Source of the DNA: Nitrososphaeraceae archaeon
Lineage (GTDB): Archaea; Thermoproteota; Nitrososphaeria; Nitrososphaerales; Nitrososphaeraceae
DNA length: 64,000 nt
NCBI GenBank assembly: GCA_031316115.1
Contig: JALDRC010000004.1
Location: 124,001 to 188,000, forward strand
Reading direction: 5' to 3'
In this document: positions 27,526-35,432 of the stretch, piece by piece
Numbering within the stretch: the first letter of the stretch is position 1
Layout: each line of letters begins with the position of its first letter
Translations under genes and position numbers: made by a program
Notes under the pieces: generated by a model
What the model was told of the DNA's origin: nothing
Database searches by the model: none
Seen by the model: only the letters and a program-made list of their open reading frames with translations

Positions 27526-27717
27526 TTATCCATATAATATATTGCAGAATTGAAAATAATTGAAATATAGAGTGGTAATTTTTATAAAATCTAGCAGAGT
27601 AAGTGGTAATAAATACGGTTTTAAAAAAATATCGAATAAATTTGCCAGTAGTAATGTAATGATTGCAACAATTACTGTAAGTAGAAATATAAAAATAACG
27701 TTTCTCAGTTGTCCCAT
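27526..27717 (-). CDS. small membrane protein, 63 aa
   Basis: Starts ATG at 27717 with 'MGQLRNVIFIFLLTVIVAII', a strong transmembrane helix (about 6-28), followed by a second hydrophobic stretch around 'LKPYLLPLTLLDFIKI'. It lies 33 bp before the HD hydrolase start and 34 bp after the adenosyltransferase stop, all on the minus strand. The overlapping longer frame here has no such pattern, which is why this one is favoured. No family recognised. Confidence 0.5.
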   Translation of the reverse strand: MGQLRNVIFIFLLTVIVAIITLLLANLFDIFLKPYLLPLTLLDFIKITTLYFNYFQFCNILYG

Positions 27718-27751
27718 TTAAAGACAAGGTTTTGTTAAATATTACACTATT

Positions 27752-28318
27752 TTAAGGTCTCCATGCGATATCAGAGATTCTTAATCTTTTATTTATCAAT
27801 CTAGCCAAGACAAAGAATAAATCGGATAATCTATTTAGGTAAATGAGAATTAGTTTGTTTATGGTCTGATTCTTATTTGTAATTAATTTTGAAACACTAG
27901 TTTCTGCTCTTCTAACTATGGTTCTGGCTATGTGAATATAAGCAGATTCTATGGAACCTCCAGGTAAGATAAAATATCTTATAGGATCAAGGTCCTTTTC
28001 ATATCTATCAATATTATTTTCTAAATTTTCTATCATTTCTTGTTTCACCCTTCCTGTATTAGATTTTAAGTTAGGATCGGCAAGATCAGATCCGATAATA
28101 AAAAGATCATTTTGTATAAGATTTAATAGATTTATCACATCTTGAAACAAAAAATTCTTACTTTGTCTTTCTGACAAAACTGCAATACACAATCCGATAT
28201 AAGAATTGAGTTCATCAACGGTACCGTAAGTTATTATTCTTAAATTACTTTTTGAGATTCTTTTGCCTCCAATCAGACCAGTATATCCTTTATCTCCTGT
28301 TTTTGTATATATTTTCAT
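27752..28318 (-). CDS. PduO-type corrinoid adenosyltransferase
   Basis: A 188-residue ATP:cob(I)alamin adenosyltransferase making adenosylcobalamin. Hallmarks are the N-terminal ATP-binding motif 'TKTGDKGYTGLIGGKRISK' (residues 5-23), 'YGTVDELNSYIGL' (31-43), 'ILPGGSIESAYIHIARTIVR' (about 116-135, with the catalytic Arg) and 'YLNRLSDLFFVLARL' near the end. Length is typical (180-190). In ammonia-oxidising archaea the product would serve methylmalonyl-CoA mutase of the 3-hydroxypropionate/4-hydroxybutyrate cycle, which is inference here. First gene of a likely minus-strand run down to 25206. Confidence 0.92.
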   Translation of the reverse strand: MKIYTKTGDKGYTGLIGGKRISKSNLRIITYGTVDELNSYIGLCIAVLSERQSKNFLFQDVINLLNLIQNDLFIIGSDLADPNLKSNTGRVKQEMIENLENNIDRYEKDLDPIRYFILPGGSIESAYIHIARTIVRRAETSVSKLITNKNQTINKLILIYLNRLSDLFFVLARLINKRLRISDIAWRP

Positions 28319-28391
28319 GTATTTTTATTTGAGATCTTTAAAATAAATATTCTCCAGATATTTGAAATTTTAAATTACATAGTAAAAGGAT

Positions 28392-28562
28392 TTAATAAGA
28401 ATGTACATCAGCTTTATGTTCTCTGAGATGCTTTTTTTTCTTAAACCTTTCATTACATTTGTCACATTTGAAAGGCATGTCGAATTCCAAAAGAAACCTT
28501 TGTTTCCTTTCTTCTGAAGTCTCTATGACTTGATCTGATTCAGAGCGAACTAAATTATTCAT
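28392..28562 (-). CDS. C2H2 zinc-finger microprotein, 56 aa
   Basis: A 56-codon frame from ATG at 28562 (in-frame TAG shortly upstream) to TAA at 28392-28394. Residues 31-54 read 'FKCDKCNERFKKKK' then 'HLREHKADVH', a perfect classical C2H2 finger: C-x2-C-x12-H-x4-H with the conserved Phe. The N-terminal half is polar and acidic ('SESDQVIETSEERKQRF'). A single-finger protein this small could bind nucleic acid or a protein partner. It lies 73 bp upstream of the adenosyltransferase gene on the same strand. Coding is supported by the intact finger spacing; the role is unknown. Confidence 0.75.
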   Translation of the reverse strand: MNNLVRSESDQVIETSEERKQRFLLEFDMPFKCDKCNERFKKKKHLREHKADVHSY

Positions 28563-28742
28563 TCCTATTATCTTCTAAAAAATTATTTTTAATCTTTATT
28601 TACTTTTAGATATATAGTTATATGAAAAAAGTTATTAACAAAATTACTTTGATTTTTATATAAATAAATTAAATGTAATTTTACATTAATACTGAATAAT
28701 AGAAATTTTATATAAAATCTATTAAAATATATTCAAAATAGA

Positions 28743-28750
28743 ATTATATA
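28743..28750 (+). promoter_or_regulatory. candidate TATA box for tRNA-Phe
   Basis: attatata, centred about 29 bp before the first base of the tRNA, fits archaeal TATA spacing for a transcript starting a few bases upstream of the tRNA. The whole region is AT-rich, so the call is weak. Confidence 0.35.
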
Positions 28751-28775
28751 CTGATTGAATCTATCGATATTTAAT

Positions 28776-28884
28776 GCCGTCGTAGCTCAGCCTGGGAGAG
28801 CACTCGACACGATTGATTGATTATATTATCACGTGAGTGAAGCTGAAGACCGAGCTGTCGTGAGCTCAAATCTCACCGGCGGCA
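28776..28884 (+). tRNA. tRNA-Phe(GAA) with a 35-nt non-canonical intron
   Basis: Acceptor stem gccgtcg/cggcggc with discriminator A at 28884; D stem gctc/gagc; T arm gtgag-ctcaaat-ctcac. Read straight through, the anticodon stem cannot form. Removing 28807-28841 joins ...ACUCG to GCUGAAGACCGAG and gives a perfect five-pair stem (CUCGG/CCGAG) with loop CUGAAGA, anticodon GAA, and a 74-nt mature tRNA. The intron thus sits in the 5' anticodon stem (about position 30/31), not at 37/38. Inside it, CACG pairs with CGUG, as expected for a bulge-helix-bulge-like substrate. T-loop base 54 is C (28865) instead of the near-universal U. CCA is not encoded. Confidence 0.88.
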
Positions 28885-28925
28885 TTGATTAATATTAGAT
28901 TATACAGTGATATTATGATGTATTA

Positions 28926-29090
28926 TTGAAGGTTCTAATACAACTAATCAGAAGATTATTTTGTTCGCATAATGATTCCTTTTCCTTCAGATTGTACAAC
29001 AACTTCGATTTTAGTGAATATAATAAATGCGTAAAATGTGGAAAAACACTAGATTCGTTCACAGGATTCGATGAAGATCTCAGAGGATGA
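28926..29090 (+). CDS. possible zinc-ribbon microprotein, 54 aa
   Basis: A 54-codon frame from TTG at 28926 to TGA at 29088-29090. It contains 'RLFCSHNDSF' and, further on, 'YNKCVKCGKTLDSF', a C-x-H ... C-x2-C arrangement like small zinc ribbons (DUF1660-type). The TTG start is weak. Its 3' end overlaps the start of the next gene by 20 bp in another frame, which suggests translational coupling. Evidence rests on the cysteine pattern and this overlap. Confidence 0.4.
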   Translation: MKVLIQLIRRLFCSHNDSFSFRLYNNFDFSEYNKCVKCGKTLDSFTGFDEDLRG

Positions 29091-29298
29091 AATATTAGTG
29101 ATTAAGGTTAGTCTTCAATTACTAATAGTGAGTTGGTGGATGGGAGCTGCGACAGCCTTGATATCATTCCTAATCCCAGTATATAATTATCACATTCTTG
29201 TTGCTGGATTTGGTTGGTCGATTATATTAGGAAGTACAATCTTAATAATCTACGAAATTAGGAGAATAAAGGAAGAAGATAAAAAAACAAAATTATGA
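29071..29298 (+). CDS. small two-helix membrane protein, 75 aa
   Basis: Starts ATG at 29071 inside the possible zinc-ribbon frame. After a short acidic N-terminus ('MKISEDEILVIK'), two hydrophobic helices follow: 'VSLQLLIVSWWMGAATALIS' continuing to the 'PVYN' turn, and 'HILVAGFGWSIILGSTILII', then a charged tail 'YEIRRIKEEDKKTKL'. The positive cytoplasmic tail fits an N-in/C-in hairpin. No family recognised. Confidence 0.6.
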   Translation: MKISEDEILVIKVSLQLLIVSWWMGAATALISFLIPVYNYHILVAGFGWSIILGSTILIIYEIRRIKEEDKKTKL

Positions 29299-30050
29299 AA
29301 ATATAGAACCAAATATCAAAAATGAATAAAGTCTATTTTCTTTTGATTGTGAGTGTTCACACTCTTAAAGAGAAATTTGATAAATTTGTTGTTATTATAT
29401 TAGTCAACCTGAAATATTTCTAGATATTTTCTTTGTAGGTCTAGCCTTGAATCGATCTCCATGATTAGATCAAATAGATAATTGTATGATAATTTAGTTT
29501 TTCACAAATATGGGTATATTTTTATGTGCTTGTTGAGAGTTCTACATTTTATTTTTGTTATATCTCTTTTCTATCTTTCAGTATTAATTTAGATATAGTG
29601 AAAAAATTGAAGAATCTACAACATTGGTTATTCATAACATCTTTCTTTTATGATGGTTCTTCCTAGAGTGATATTTCTATTATCTGGCTCTTCATCTGAA
29701 GTAAATAGATCGATGAACTTTCCATTAATTTTGTATTTGATTGTGATTTAAAAAAACTATTTTTTTGTAATAACCATTTTTTTCATAATAATGGCAAAAA
29801 ACAAGTAATTTTGACATAACAATTAATAAAAAGAATGTTCTGGTACCATTGCGTATTCATGTTTAGTTTATCTTCCACTATATTTTCTTGAACTATTGTA
29901 GATAATATTCCTAGTATTCTTTTACCTAAATACGATAATTTGTAATTGCAAAAGATTGTATGACTTTGGAGTATTAAAATTGATTATACGTGTTTAACAT
30001 ACTCAACTTTTTTCCATTAAGAAAATATTGGTTAATTAATAATAATAAGA
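29299..30050. other. 752-bp AT-rich region without a gene
   Basis: No coding frame was found. A short inverted repeat, gagtgt-tc-acactc, lies at 29351-29364 about 52 bp after the membrane protein gene. It could be an operator or a transcription stop but has no T run. Nothing else stands out. Confidence 0.55.
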
Positions 30051-30305
30051 TTAATGATTTTCTTTTCCACCTTGTTCCTCTATTACTACCAAGGTAACGG
30101 TTGATGTAATGCCAGGTATTTTTCTAATTTTATTTGTAATGGTATTATTCATCGATTCTGTATCACTAGACCTAACTTTTACGAATACATCATGAACTCC
30201 GTATGTTCCCCTTACCTCTTTGACATCTGACAAATTCGTCAATTCCCTAATTATCTTTTCTTCAGAACCTAAAGTACAGTTAACCAAAATATATGCAGTC
30301 GGCAT
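30051..30305 (-). CDS. stand-alone Lrp/AsnC ligand-binding (RAM) domain
   Basis: An 84-residue protein consisting only of the Lrp/AsnC effector domain: 'AYILVNCTLGSEEKIIREL', 'LSDVKEVRGTYGVHDVFVKV', then 'KIRKIPGITSTVTLVVIE' show the beta-alpha-beta-beta-alpha-beta pattern. There is no helix-turn-helix, so it cannot bind DNA itself. Such stand-alone RAM proteins are common in archaea and may bind amino acids and modulate full-length Lrp partners. It is divergent from the 287-residue hypothetical gene at 30457. Confidence 0.88.
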   Translation of the reverse strand: MPTAYILVNCTLGSEEKIIRELTNLSDVKEVRGTYGVHDVFVKVRSSDTESMNNTITNKIRKIPGITSTVTLVVIEEQGGKENH

Positions 30306-30456
30306 AAGTTAATCTAATCTTGCTTTTATTTTAGTTTTTTTTTTTTCAAGCAAAATATCGATATTTGGGGAAATAAAATTATCAAGACTCAATTGTGGAT
30401 ATCAGGAGTTTAAATCCAAAATCTATTTTAAAGTTAAATAGGCATTATTTTAAGAA

Positions 30457-31320
30457 ATGCGAGTTCCACTAAATGGAAATGACGAGTTTGTTTCGGACGT
30501 AAATAATGTAGTCAATCAAATCAATGACGAATTTATAGAATTTTTAAGACCAAAACTAAAGATGGAAAAAGTTAAGGTTATGTTGGGTGATGGAACAGTT
30601 ACTTCTTCGGAGACTTTTGATCCAACAGAAATTAGGAACTTGTACTCAAGTTTTTTAAAAAAATTGAGTGAATGGATTATATCGGATGTTTCTGTTTCGA
30701 AAACTGAGGACTTACATCGTTTATTTTTTCAAATTTCAATAATTATCGATAAATTTTACCTTTATGGTTATTTTGGAATCCAATATCATTCCCTAGCAGT
30801 TTATAAAGTAGATAAAAAGGTTCTTGAAATTCAAAAAGAGTTAATAAAATTGGACCAAGAATCGTTTGAAAGATTCTCCTCACTGGCTATACAAGGGAAT
30901 GAGAAAATAAAGGAAGAATTAAAAAAATATGGTTATGAAAAGTTAGATTTTGAAGAATTATTTACTTTAATTTTTGAAGATTCTTTGTTAATGACAAGAC
31001 TCGAAAAAATTGCATTAAAGCATGAGAATGAATTTCCAGATATAGCAGAACTCAATAAAAAAAGAGAGAAGTTACTTTTGGAATTAAATGAGATGATAAT
31101 ACACCTTTATAGAATAACACCAGTAAAAATAGATTACAACAGATTGATCCAAGGAGAAGAAGGAATAATATCTTATTTTGACATAGAAGTTATTAAGAAT
31201 AAAAAAAGTGGAATAAGGGATCCATATATCAATACAAAAAGTATTAAATCTCATACCACAAATCAAATTGTGAATAAATTAAATGAAGTGATATACACTA
31301 TTAGAAATTCGAGTCATTAG
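30457..31320 (+). CDS. hypothetical protein, 287 aa, helical
   Basis: An intracellular, mostly helical, charged protein with no recognised domain. There are no transmembrane segments, signal peptide or metal motifs. The N-terminal 'MRVPLNGNDEFVSDVNNVVN' and 'DEFIEFLRPKLKMEKVKVML' precede long amphipathic helices, with probable coiled coil around residues 125-215 ('KKREKLLLELNEMIIHLYR'). Codon composition matches its neighbours, so coding is likely. It lies 61 bp upstream of ilvA on the same strand. Function unknown. Confidence 0.7.
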   Translation: MRVPLNGNDEFVSDVNNVVNQINDEFIEFLRPKLKMEKVKVMLGDGTVTSSETFDPTEIRNLYSSFLKKLSEWIISDVSVSKTEDLHRLFFQISIIIDKFYLYGYFGIQYHSLAVYKVDKKVLEIQKELIKLDQESFERFSSLAIQGNEKIKEELKKYGYEKLDFEELFTLIFEDSLLMTRLEKIALKHENEFPDIAELNKKREKLLLELNEMIIHLYRITPVKIDYNRLIQGEEGIISYFDIEVIKNKKSGIRDPYINTKSIKSHTTNQIVNKLNEVIYTIRNSSH

Positions 31321-31381
31321 TTCCTTTAGTTTTATTAAATAGCAAATTATAATTAGAAATGCAAACTTATTCTTAGATACA

Positions 31382-32617
31382 ATGATTGGTAAATTAAATT
31401 TAGAGACAATGCCAGTCTATAAAGATATACTAAATGCCAATAGAGTATTAAAAAAATACATTGGGAAAACCCCAGTTTATAAATCTAACACTTTTTCTCG
31501 ATTTGTAGGTACTAATATATTCTTGAAAAACGAAGCTTTACAAAAAACAGGATCATTTAAGGTAAGAGGAGCTCTTTACAAGATAGAGTCTTTATCAGAC
31601 GAAGAAATAAAACATGGAATTATAGCTGCATCGGCTGGTAATCATGCACAAGGGGTAGCTTACGCGGCATCTATAAGGAATGTTCCATGTACTATTGTTA
31701 TGCCCATTAATGCATCTCCTGCTAAAATTGCTGCAACAAGATCTTATAATGCAGAAGTAATTCTTAGAGGGTCAGATTATGATGAAGCTTGGTTAGCAGC
31801 TAAAGAAATCGCAAGATACGAAAAAAAGGCAATAATACACGCATTCGATGATCCCAAAGTAGTTGCTGGGCAAGGATCATTAGGATTAGAATTGCTAGAA
31901 GATATTCCAGACCTTGATGAGGTTTATCTTCCTGTTGGTGGTGGAGGATTGGCCGCTGGAGTTGCCATAGCGATAAAGGAGAAAAAAAATAATGTTAAAA
32001 TCATTGGTGTAGAATCACGAGCGTTTCCAGCTATGAAGGAATCTATAGAGAAAGGATGTCTTCAATCAAAAAAAGGTGAGTTCAGTATTGCTGATGGAAT
32101 TGCTGTAAAATCTCCTGGAAAATTAACCTTTGAAATTGTAAAAAGATATCTTGATGATATTGTATTAGTTGATGATAATTCCATAGTAAAAACCATGTTT
32201 CTATTAATGGAAAGGTCCAAGTTGGTGATAGAACCGGCAGGAGCAGCAAGTTTGGCTTATTTAATGGCCAATGGTCATAAAAATAAAAGCAAAAAAGTTG
32301 TATCAATTCTTTCGGGGGGTAATGTAGATATGTATTTACTTGGCCAAGTAGTTGCTAAAGGACTCATGCAAATGAATAGAATGCTGAAAATTTTCGTACT
32401 ATTGCCAGATAAACCAGGAGCCTTGAAAACAGTAGTAGATGGAATTTCAGATCTTAGCGTGAATATAGTTGAAGTAGTTCATGACAGACTTAGTTCAAAT
32501 GTATCTGCAGGAACAGCAGGAGTCTATTTAAGTTTAGAATTAGAAAATACCAAACATTCAGATCTTTTAATTGAATTCTTTAAGAGAAAAGAAATAGATT
32601 TTAAAATAATCACATGA
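31382..32617 (+). CDS. ilvA: threonine ammonia-lyase with ACT domain
   Basis: A 411-residue PLP enzyme converting threonine to 2-oxobutyrate and ammonia, the first step of isoleucine synthesis. The PLP lysine is Lys60 in 'QKTGSFKVRGAL'. The substrate loop 'SAGNHAQGVA' is near residue 87, and the phosphate-binding glycine loop 'PVGGGGLAAG' near 187. Residues from about 330 form an ACT domain ('RMLKIFVLLPDKPGALKTVV'), which suggests a single-ACT regulated enzyme of about 400 residues rather than the two-ACT biosynthetic E. coli type (514). Feedback by an amino acid is likely but not shown. Confidence 0.93.
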   Translation: MIGKLNLETMPVYKDILNANRVLKKYIGKTPVYKSNTFSRFVGTNIFLKNEALQKTGSFKVRGALYKIESLSDEEIKHGIIAASAGNHAQGVAYAASIRNVPCTIVMPINASPAKIAATRSYNAEVILRGSDYDEAWLAAKEIARYEKKAIIHAFDDPKVVAGQGSLGLELLEDIPDLDEVYLPVGGGGLAAGVAIAIKEKKNNVKIIGVESRAFPAMKESIEKGCLQSKKGEFSIADGIAVKSPGKLTFEIVKRYLDDIVLVDDNSIVKTMFLLMERSKLVIEPAGAASLAYLMANGHKNKSKKVVSILSGGNVDMYLLGQVVAKGLMQMNRMLKIFVLLPDKPGALKTVVDGISDLSVNIVEVVHDRLSSNVSAGTAGVYLSLELENTKHSDLLIEFFKRKEIDFKIIT

Positions 32618-32668
32618 TTCTAGAAACTAGTAATCTTGAAAACTAACTTGCTTTTATTTCCTATCGTT

Positions 32669-33934
32669 CTAAAATCCTGCTCTTATGGGATCATTTGGTT
32701 TTATAATTTCTCTCAATAACGTGGTTGCATAGGAACCTTTGGGTAATTTAAATGAAAGATTTATTGAACCAGAGTATCTAAAGTCCATACAACACAGAGA
32801 GGTTTGCCTAAATCCAGATTGTACGCTCAACTCTTGTAGGTCTTTTATGTAAAAATTATTTGGTGAGATATCATCATGTTTTATGATTTTTTGTATTATA
32901 TCATCAAATCTACTGTTTTTTCTTGGTTGAAAATTATATCCTATTAATCGCACAGCTGGAATAACATCTTTGATTGAATTTGATTCGTGTCTATACCTTC
33001 GGATTTTTCCAAAAACCAATGGTTTTTCAATTTCAAAACATAGGTCTTCTTCCACACATCTATGAATATCTTCTCCCTCAAGTAGAGCTGTACTAATGCA
33101 TTTATTAAAAACATACGATTGATATGCATGAACAAATAGTCTTCTGATAGATAATGGAATTGATCTTAATGCGGAAATAGATCCTTTGCCATTTAGTAGA
33201 GTAAGTATTATTTTTTTTTCTAAATCCATCCCTCTTGGTATATTTTTGATCAATGTAGAATAATTTTTGGGATCCCTGCTTTTTTCTCGGATCTCTTTTG
33301 AAAATTTTGAATCATAGTCTGAAGTATAGGAAAGCAAATATTCTATTGCCTTGTCAAACTGTCCTTTAAGGATAGATTTTCCTACCAAATGGGTCACCAT
33401 CCGTTCACTTCCAAATCTTTGTAATCCATAAAAATTGGCGATTTTGTTAATTTCCTTGGTAAAACTCTTTAAATTATTTTCCTGTACATCATCAATCTTG
33501 ATTTTAAACATATTACCGATGAGATAAGATTTTGATAGTGGTTTATTTAAAAAACCTATTAAGGATAATTTGATTGTTGAAGTTTCGATTTTTTTGGGGA
33601 TGTTCTTAGTATTTTCCGAACTTGCGTATTGAGTTGTTATAGCTTTTGCATCTTTAATTCCTAATATTTTTAAAGTTAACCCTGTCTTTTTTTTTAGTTC
33701 GATTATGGCATGATTTGAATCTAAACCCTTTTTTTCTAACAAAAAAATAGGAAATTTATGGATTTTGTCTTGCTGAGAAGAAAAATAAGGAAATTTTAAA
33801 ATCATATCATTTATTAATTCAAAAACATAGAATTCATCACTCTTTTTTTTTATCCTTCCATTTATTCCTAAGAAATCAGTACAATAACATTCTACACCTG
33901 CTTGACGATCTATATGGGGAACTTCTTTAATCAC
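32669..33934 (-). CDS. truD: tRNA pseudouridine synthase D (archaeal TruD/Pus7)
   Basis: A 421-residue TruD that isomerises U13 in tRNAs. The family start 'GINGRIKKKSDEFYVFEL' is at residues 23-40. The catalytic Asp is Asp95 in 'LGIKDAKAITTQ'. Also present are 'NFYGLQRFGSERMVTHLVG' (around 170-190) and 'RRLFVHAYQSYVFNKCIS' (about 265), both TruD hallmarks. The archaeal TRUD insertion domain lies between. The gene is convergent with ilvA (51 bp) and divergent from hsp20. Confidence 0.93.
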   Translation of the reverse strand: MIKEVPHIDRQAGVECYCTDFLGINGRIKKKSDEFYVFELINDMILKFPYFSSQQDKIHKFPIFLLEKKGLDSNHAIIELKKKTGLTLKILGIKDAKAITTQYASSENTKNIPKKIETSTIKLSLIGFLNKPLSKSYLIGNMFKIKIDDVQENNLKSFTKEINKIANFYGLQRFGSERMVTHLVGKSILKGQFDKAIEYLLSYTSDYDSKFSKEIREKSRDPKNYSTLIKNIPRGMDLEKKIILTLLNGKGSISALRSIPLSIRRLFVHAYQSYVFNKCISTALLEGEDIHRCVEEDLCFEIEKPLVFGKIRRYRHESNSIKDVIPAVRLIGYNFQPRKNSRFDDIIQKIIKHDDISPNNFYIKDLQELSVQSGFRQTSLCCMDFRYSGSINLSFKLPKGSYATTLLREIIKPNDPIRAGF

Positions 33935-34028
33935 ACCATCAAGTTATTGAAGATAAATATAAACAATCTCAATAAATAGGAATGTACTAAATAATGATTT
34001 ATATTCAAATATCACAATTTAAATAATT

Positions 34029-34412
34029 ATGGGATTAGGATTGTATATGGCAAGAGAAGTTATGAAAGAAATAAATAATAAATCAAAGGAATTTTACGAA
34101 TTTGTTCTTCCTCCTGTAGACATGTATGAGGATGGAAATGATTTAGTTGTTGTTATAGATCTACCAGGATTTGACAAGAAAGACATCAATCTCAGAATCA
34201 CAAAGAATATTTTAACAATAAAGGCAAATAAAAAAGAGAAAGATGTAGCAGGGATAGTTTACTTTAAACATAGGCCCACAAATATAAATAAAAAAGTAAT
34301 TTTGCCTTTTTCGGTGAAAGAAGAAGAGGTAACGGGAACTGCTAGCTATGTAGCCGGTATAGTAACATTACGTATTCCTCTTAAATTCGGGACTGAAATT
34401 TTAATTTCGTAA
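34029..34412 (+). CDS. hsp20: Hsp20/alpha-crystallin small heat-shock protein
   Basis: A 127-residue holdase chaperone. The alpha-crystallin domain spans about 28-120: 'PPVDMYEDGNDLVVVIDLPG' and 'KKDINLRITKNILTIKANKK' form the first strands, and 'TASYVAGIVTLRIPL' replaces the usual 'A.Y.NGVL.I..P'. The C-terminus 'EILIS' supplies the I-x-I anchor used for oligomer assembly. It is a monocistronic gene followed by the hairpin at 34438-34464. Confidence 0.92.
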   Translation: MGLGLYMAREVMKEINNKSKEFYEFVLPPVDMYEDGNDLVVVIDLPGFDKKDINLRITKNILTIKANKKEKDVAGIVYFKHRPTNINKKVILPFSVKEEEVTGTASYVAGIVTLRIPLKFGTEILIS

Positions 34413-34437
34413 TACGAATAACTACTGATTAAGATTT

Positions 34438-34464
34438 AAAAATGGGGGTCGGGCCATTTTTTTT
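34438..34464. terminator. hairpin with T run between convergent hsp20 and rhodanese genes
   Basis: aaaaatgg (34438-34445) pairs with ccattttt (34454-34461) around an 8-nt G-rich loop gggtcggg, followed by further T residues to 34464. The stem is flanked by A and T tracts on opposite sides, so it could act in both directions. Archaeal termination depends mainly on T runs, so the stem itself may be secondary. Confidence 0.5.
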
Positions 34465-34499
34465 ATATTATTTATCAAAATGAATAATAAATATTTTTA

Positions 34500-35432
34500 T
34501 TATTCTGCTGACAAGTCCCAATAATTAGCATCTTTGAATTCTGTTTTTGGTTTTCCTAATGCTTTCCAGTCTTTAAATGATTTAGAATACAATTTCACAT
34601 CTTTTATTCCTGCTAATTTCAATGCATAAAAGGCCAATCCAGATAATGTACCTACACTACCACAATATGTGATGATTTCAGAATCCTTTTTAATTCCTCT
34701 ATTTTCTATAAATCTTTTCAAATCATTTCTTGGTCTCAGAATGCTGTTGTCTGTTCCCAACATTGTATATGGTATGTTTTTTGCATTTGGAATATGTTCA
34801 GTTAAAAAATTGAGTCTTTCTCTTGAATCTACTAACACAGTGTTTTGATCATTTTGAATAGATTCCACATATTTAGCATCAGCAAAAATAGATGGATTTA
34901 TTTTTAAAGTGTGCTTAGTTTTAGCAAAGGTATTATTCTTTTTTTCGATCTCTAATCCCAGATCTTTCCAGTTTGCAAAAGTCATTTCAAGCAATGATGT
35001 ATTTTCGTGTCCAACATATTGAAATGTCCAAGCTACTCTTGCAGCTAATGCTCCGAATGTATCGTCATAAACTACTACCGGAATATTATCTGAGACACCA
35101 ATATTTTCAAGTATTTGGATTATTTGTTCTGGAGTATCATTAGAAATTATTTGTGCCAGAGGCAGAGATACTGCAGTTGAAATATGTCCTTTCTTGTAAT
35201 CTTCGGTTTTACGAACATCAACAACCCTAACAGTTTTTTTTCTAATTAATGTTCGAAGGGTATCAACATCACATATTATGGGAAGTTTTTGATATGATTT
35301 TATCCCAAGTTTTTTTGCAATAGTGGTCTTTGTACTAGTTCTTTGTGTATTTTGTGTTTTTTTTTTATCGTTACTTGTCTTGATTTTAGTGGTTTGTTTT
35401 TTTAAAATATAATTTTTTTTCAAGCGGCGCAT
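34500..35432 (-). CDS. tandem-domain rhodanese (thiosulfate sulfurtransferase)
   Basis: A 310-residue protein with a basic, disordered N-terminus (residues 1-45, rich in Lys, Thr and Gln) and two rhodanese domains. The N-terminal domain (about 52-165) has Asp where catalysis would need Cys ('VVVYDDTFGALAARVAW'), as usual for the inactive half. The C-terminal domain (about 180-300) has the catalytic Cys257 in 'IITYCGSVGTLSG'. It would transfer sulfane sulfur from thiosulfate or a persulfide. Its ATG overlaps the end of the nitrite/sulfite reductase gene by 13 bp, so the two are translationally coupled, pointing to shared sulfur metabolism. Confidence 0.9.
   Translation of the reverse strand: MRRLKKNYILKKQTTKIKTSNDKKKTQNTQRTSTKTTIAKKLGIKSYQKLPIICDVDTLRTLIRKKTVRVVDVRKTEDYKKGHISTAVSLPLAQIISNDTPEQIIQILENIGVSDNIPVVVYDDTFGALAARVAWTFQYVGHENTSLLEMTFANWKDLGLEIEKKNNTFAKTKHTLKINPSIFADAKYVESIQNDQNTVLVDSRERLNFLTEHIPNAKNIPYTMLGTDNSILRPRNDLKRFIENRGIKKDSEIITYCGSVGTLSGLAFYALKLAGIKDVKLYSKSFKDWKALGKPKTEFKDANYWDLSAE

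Noticed and set aside
27493-27727. N-terminal extension of the HD hydrolase
   Set aside because: Aromatic-rich, unlike the family, and overlaps a better membrane microprotein frame.
29351-29364. Inverted repeat gagtgt-tc-acactc
   Set aside because: Too short to separate from chance in 750 bp of AT-rich spacer and not near a gene start.
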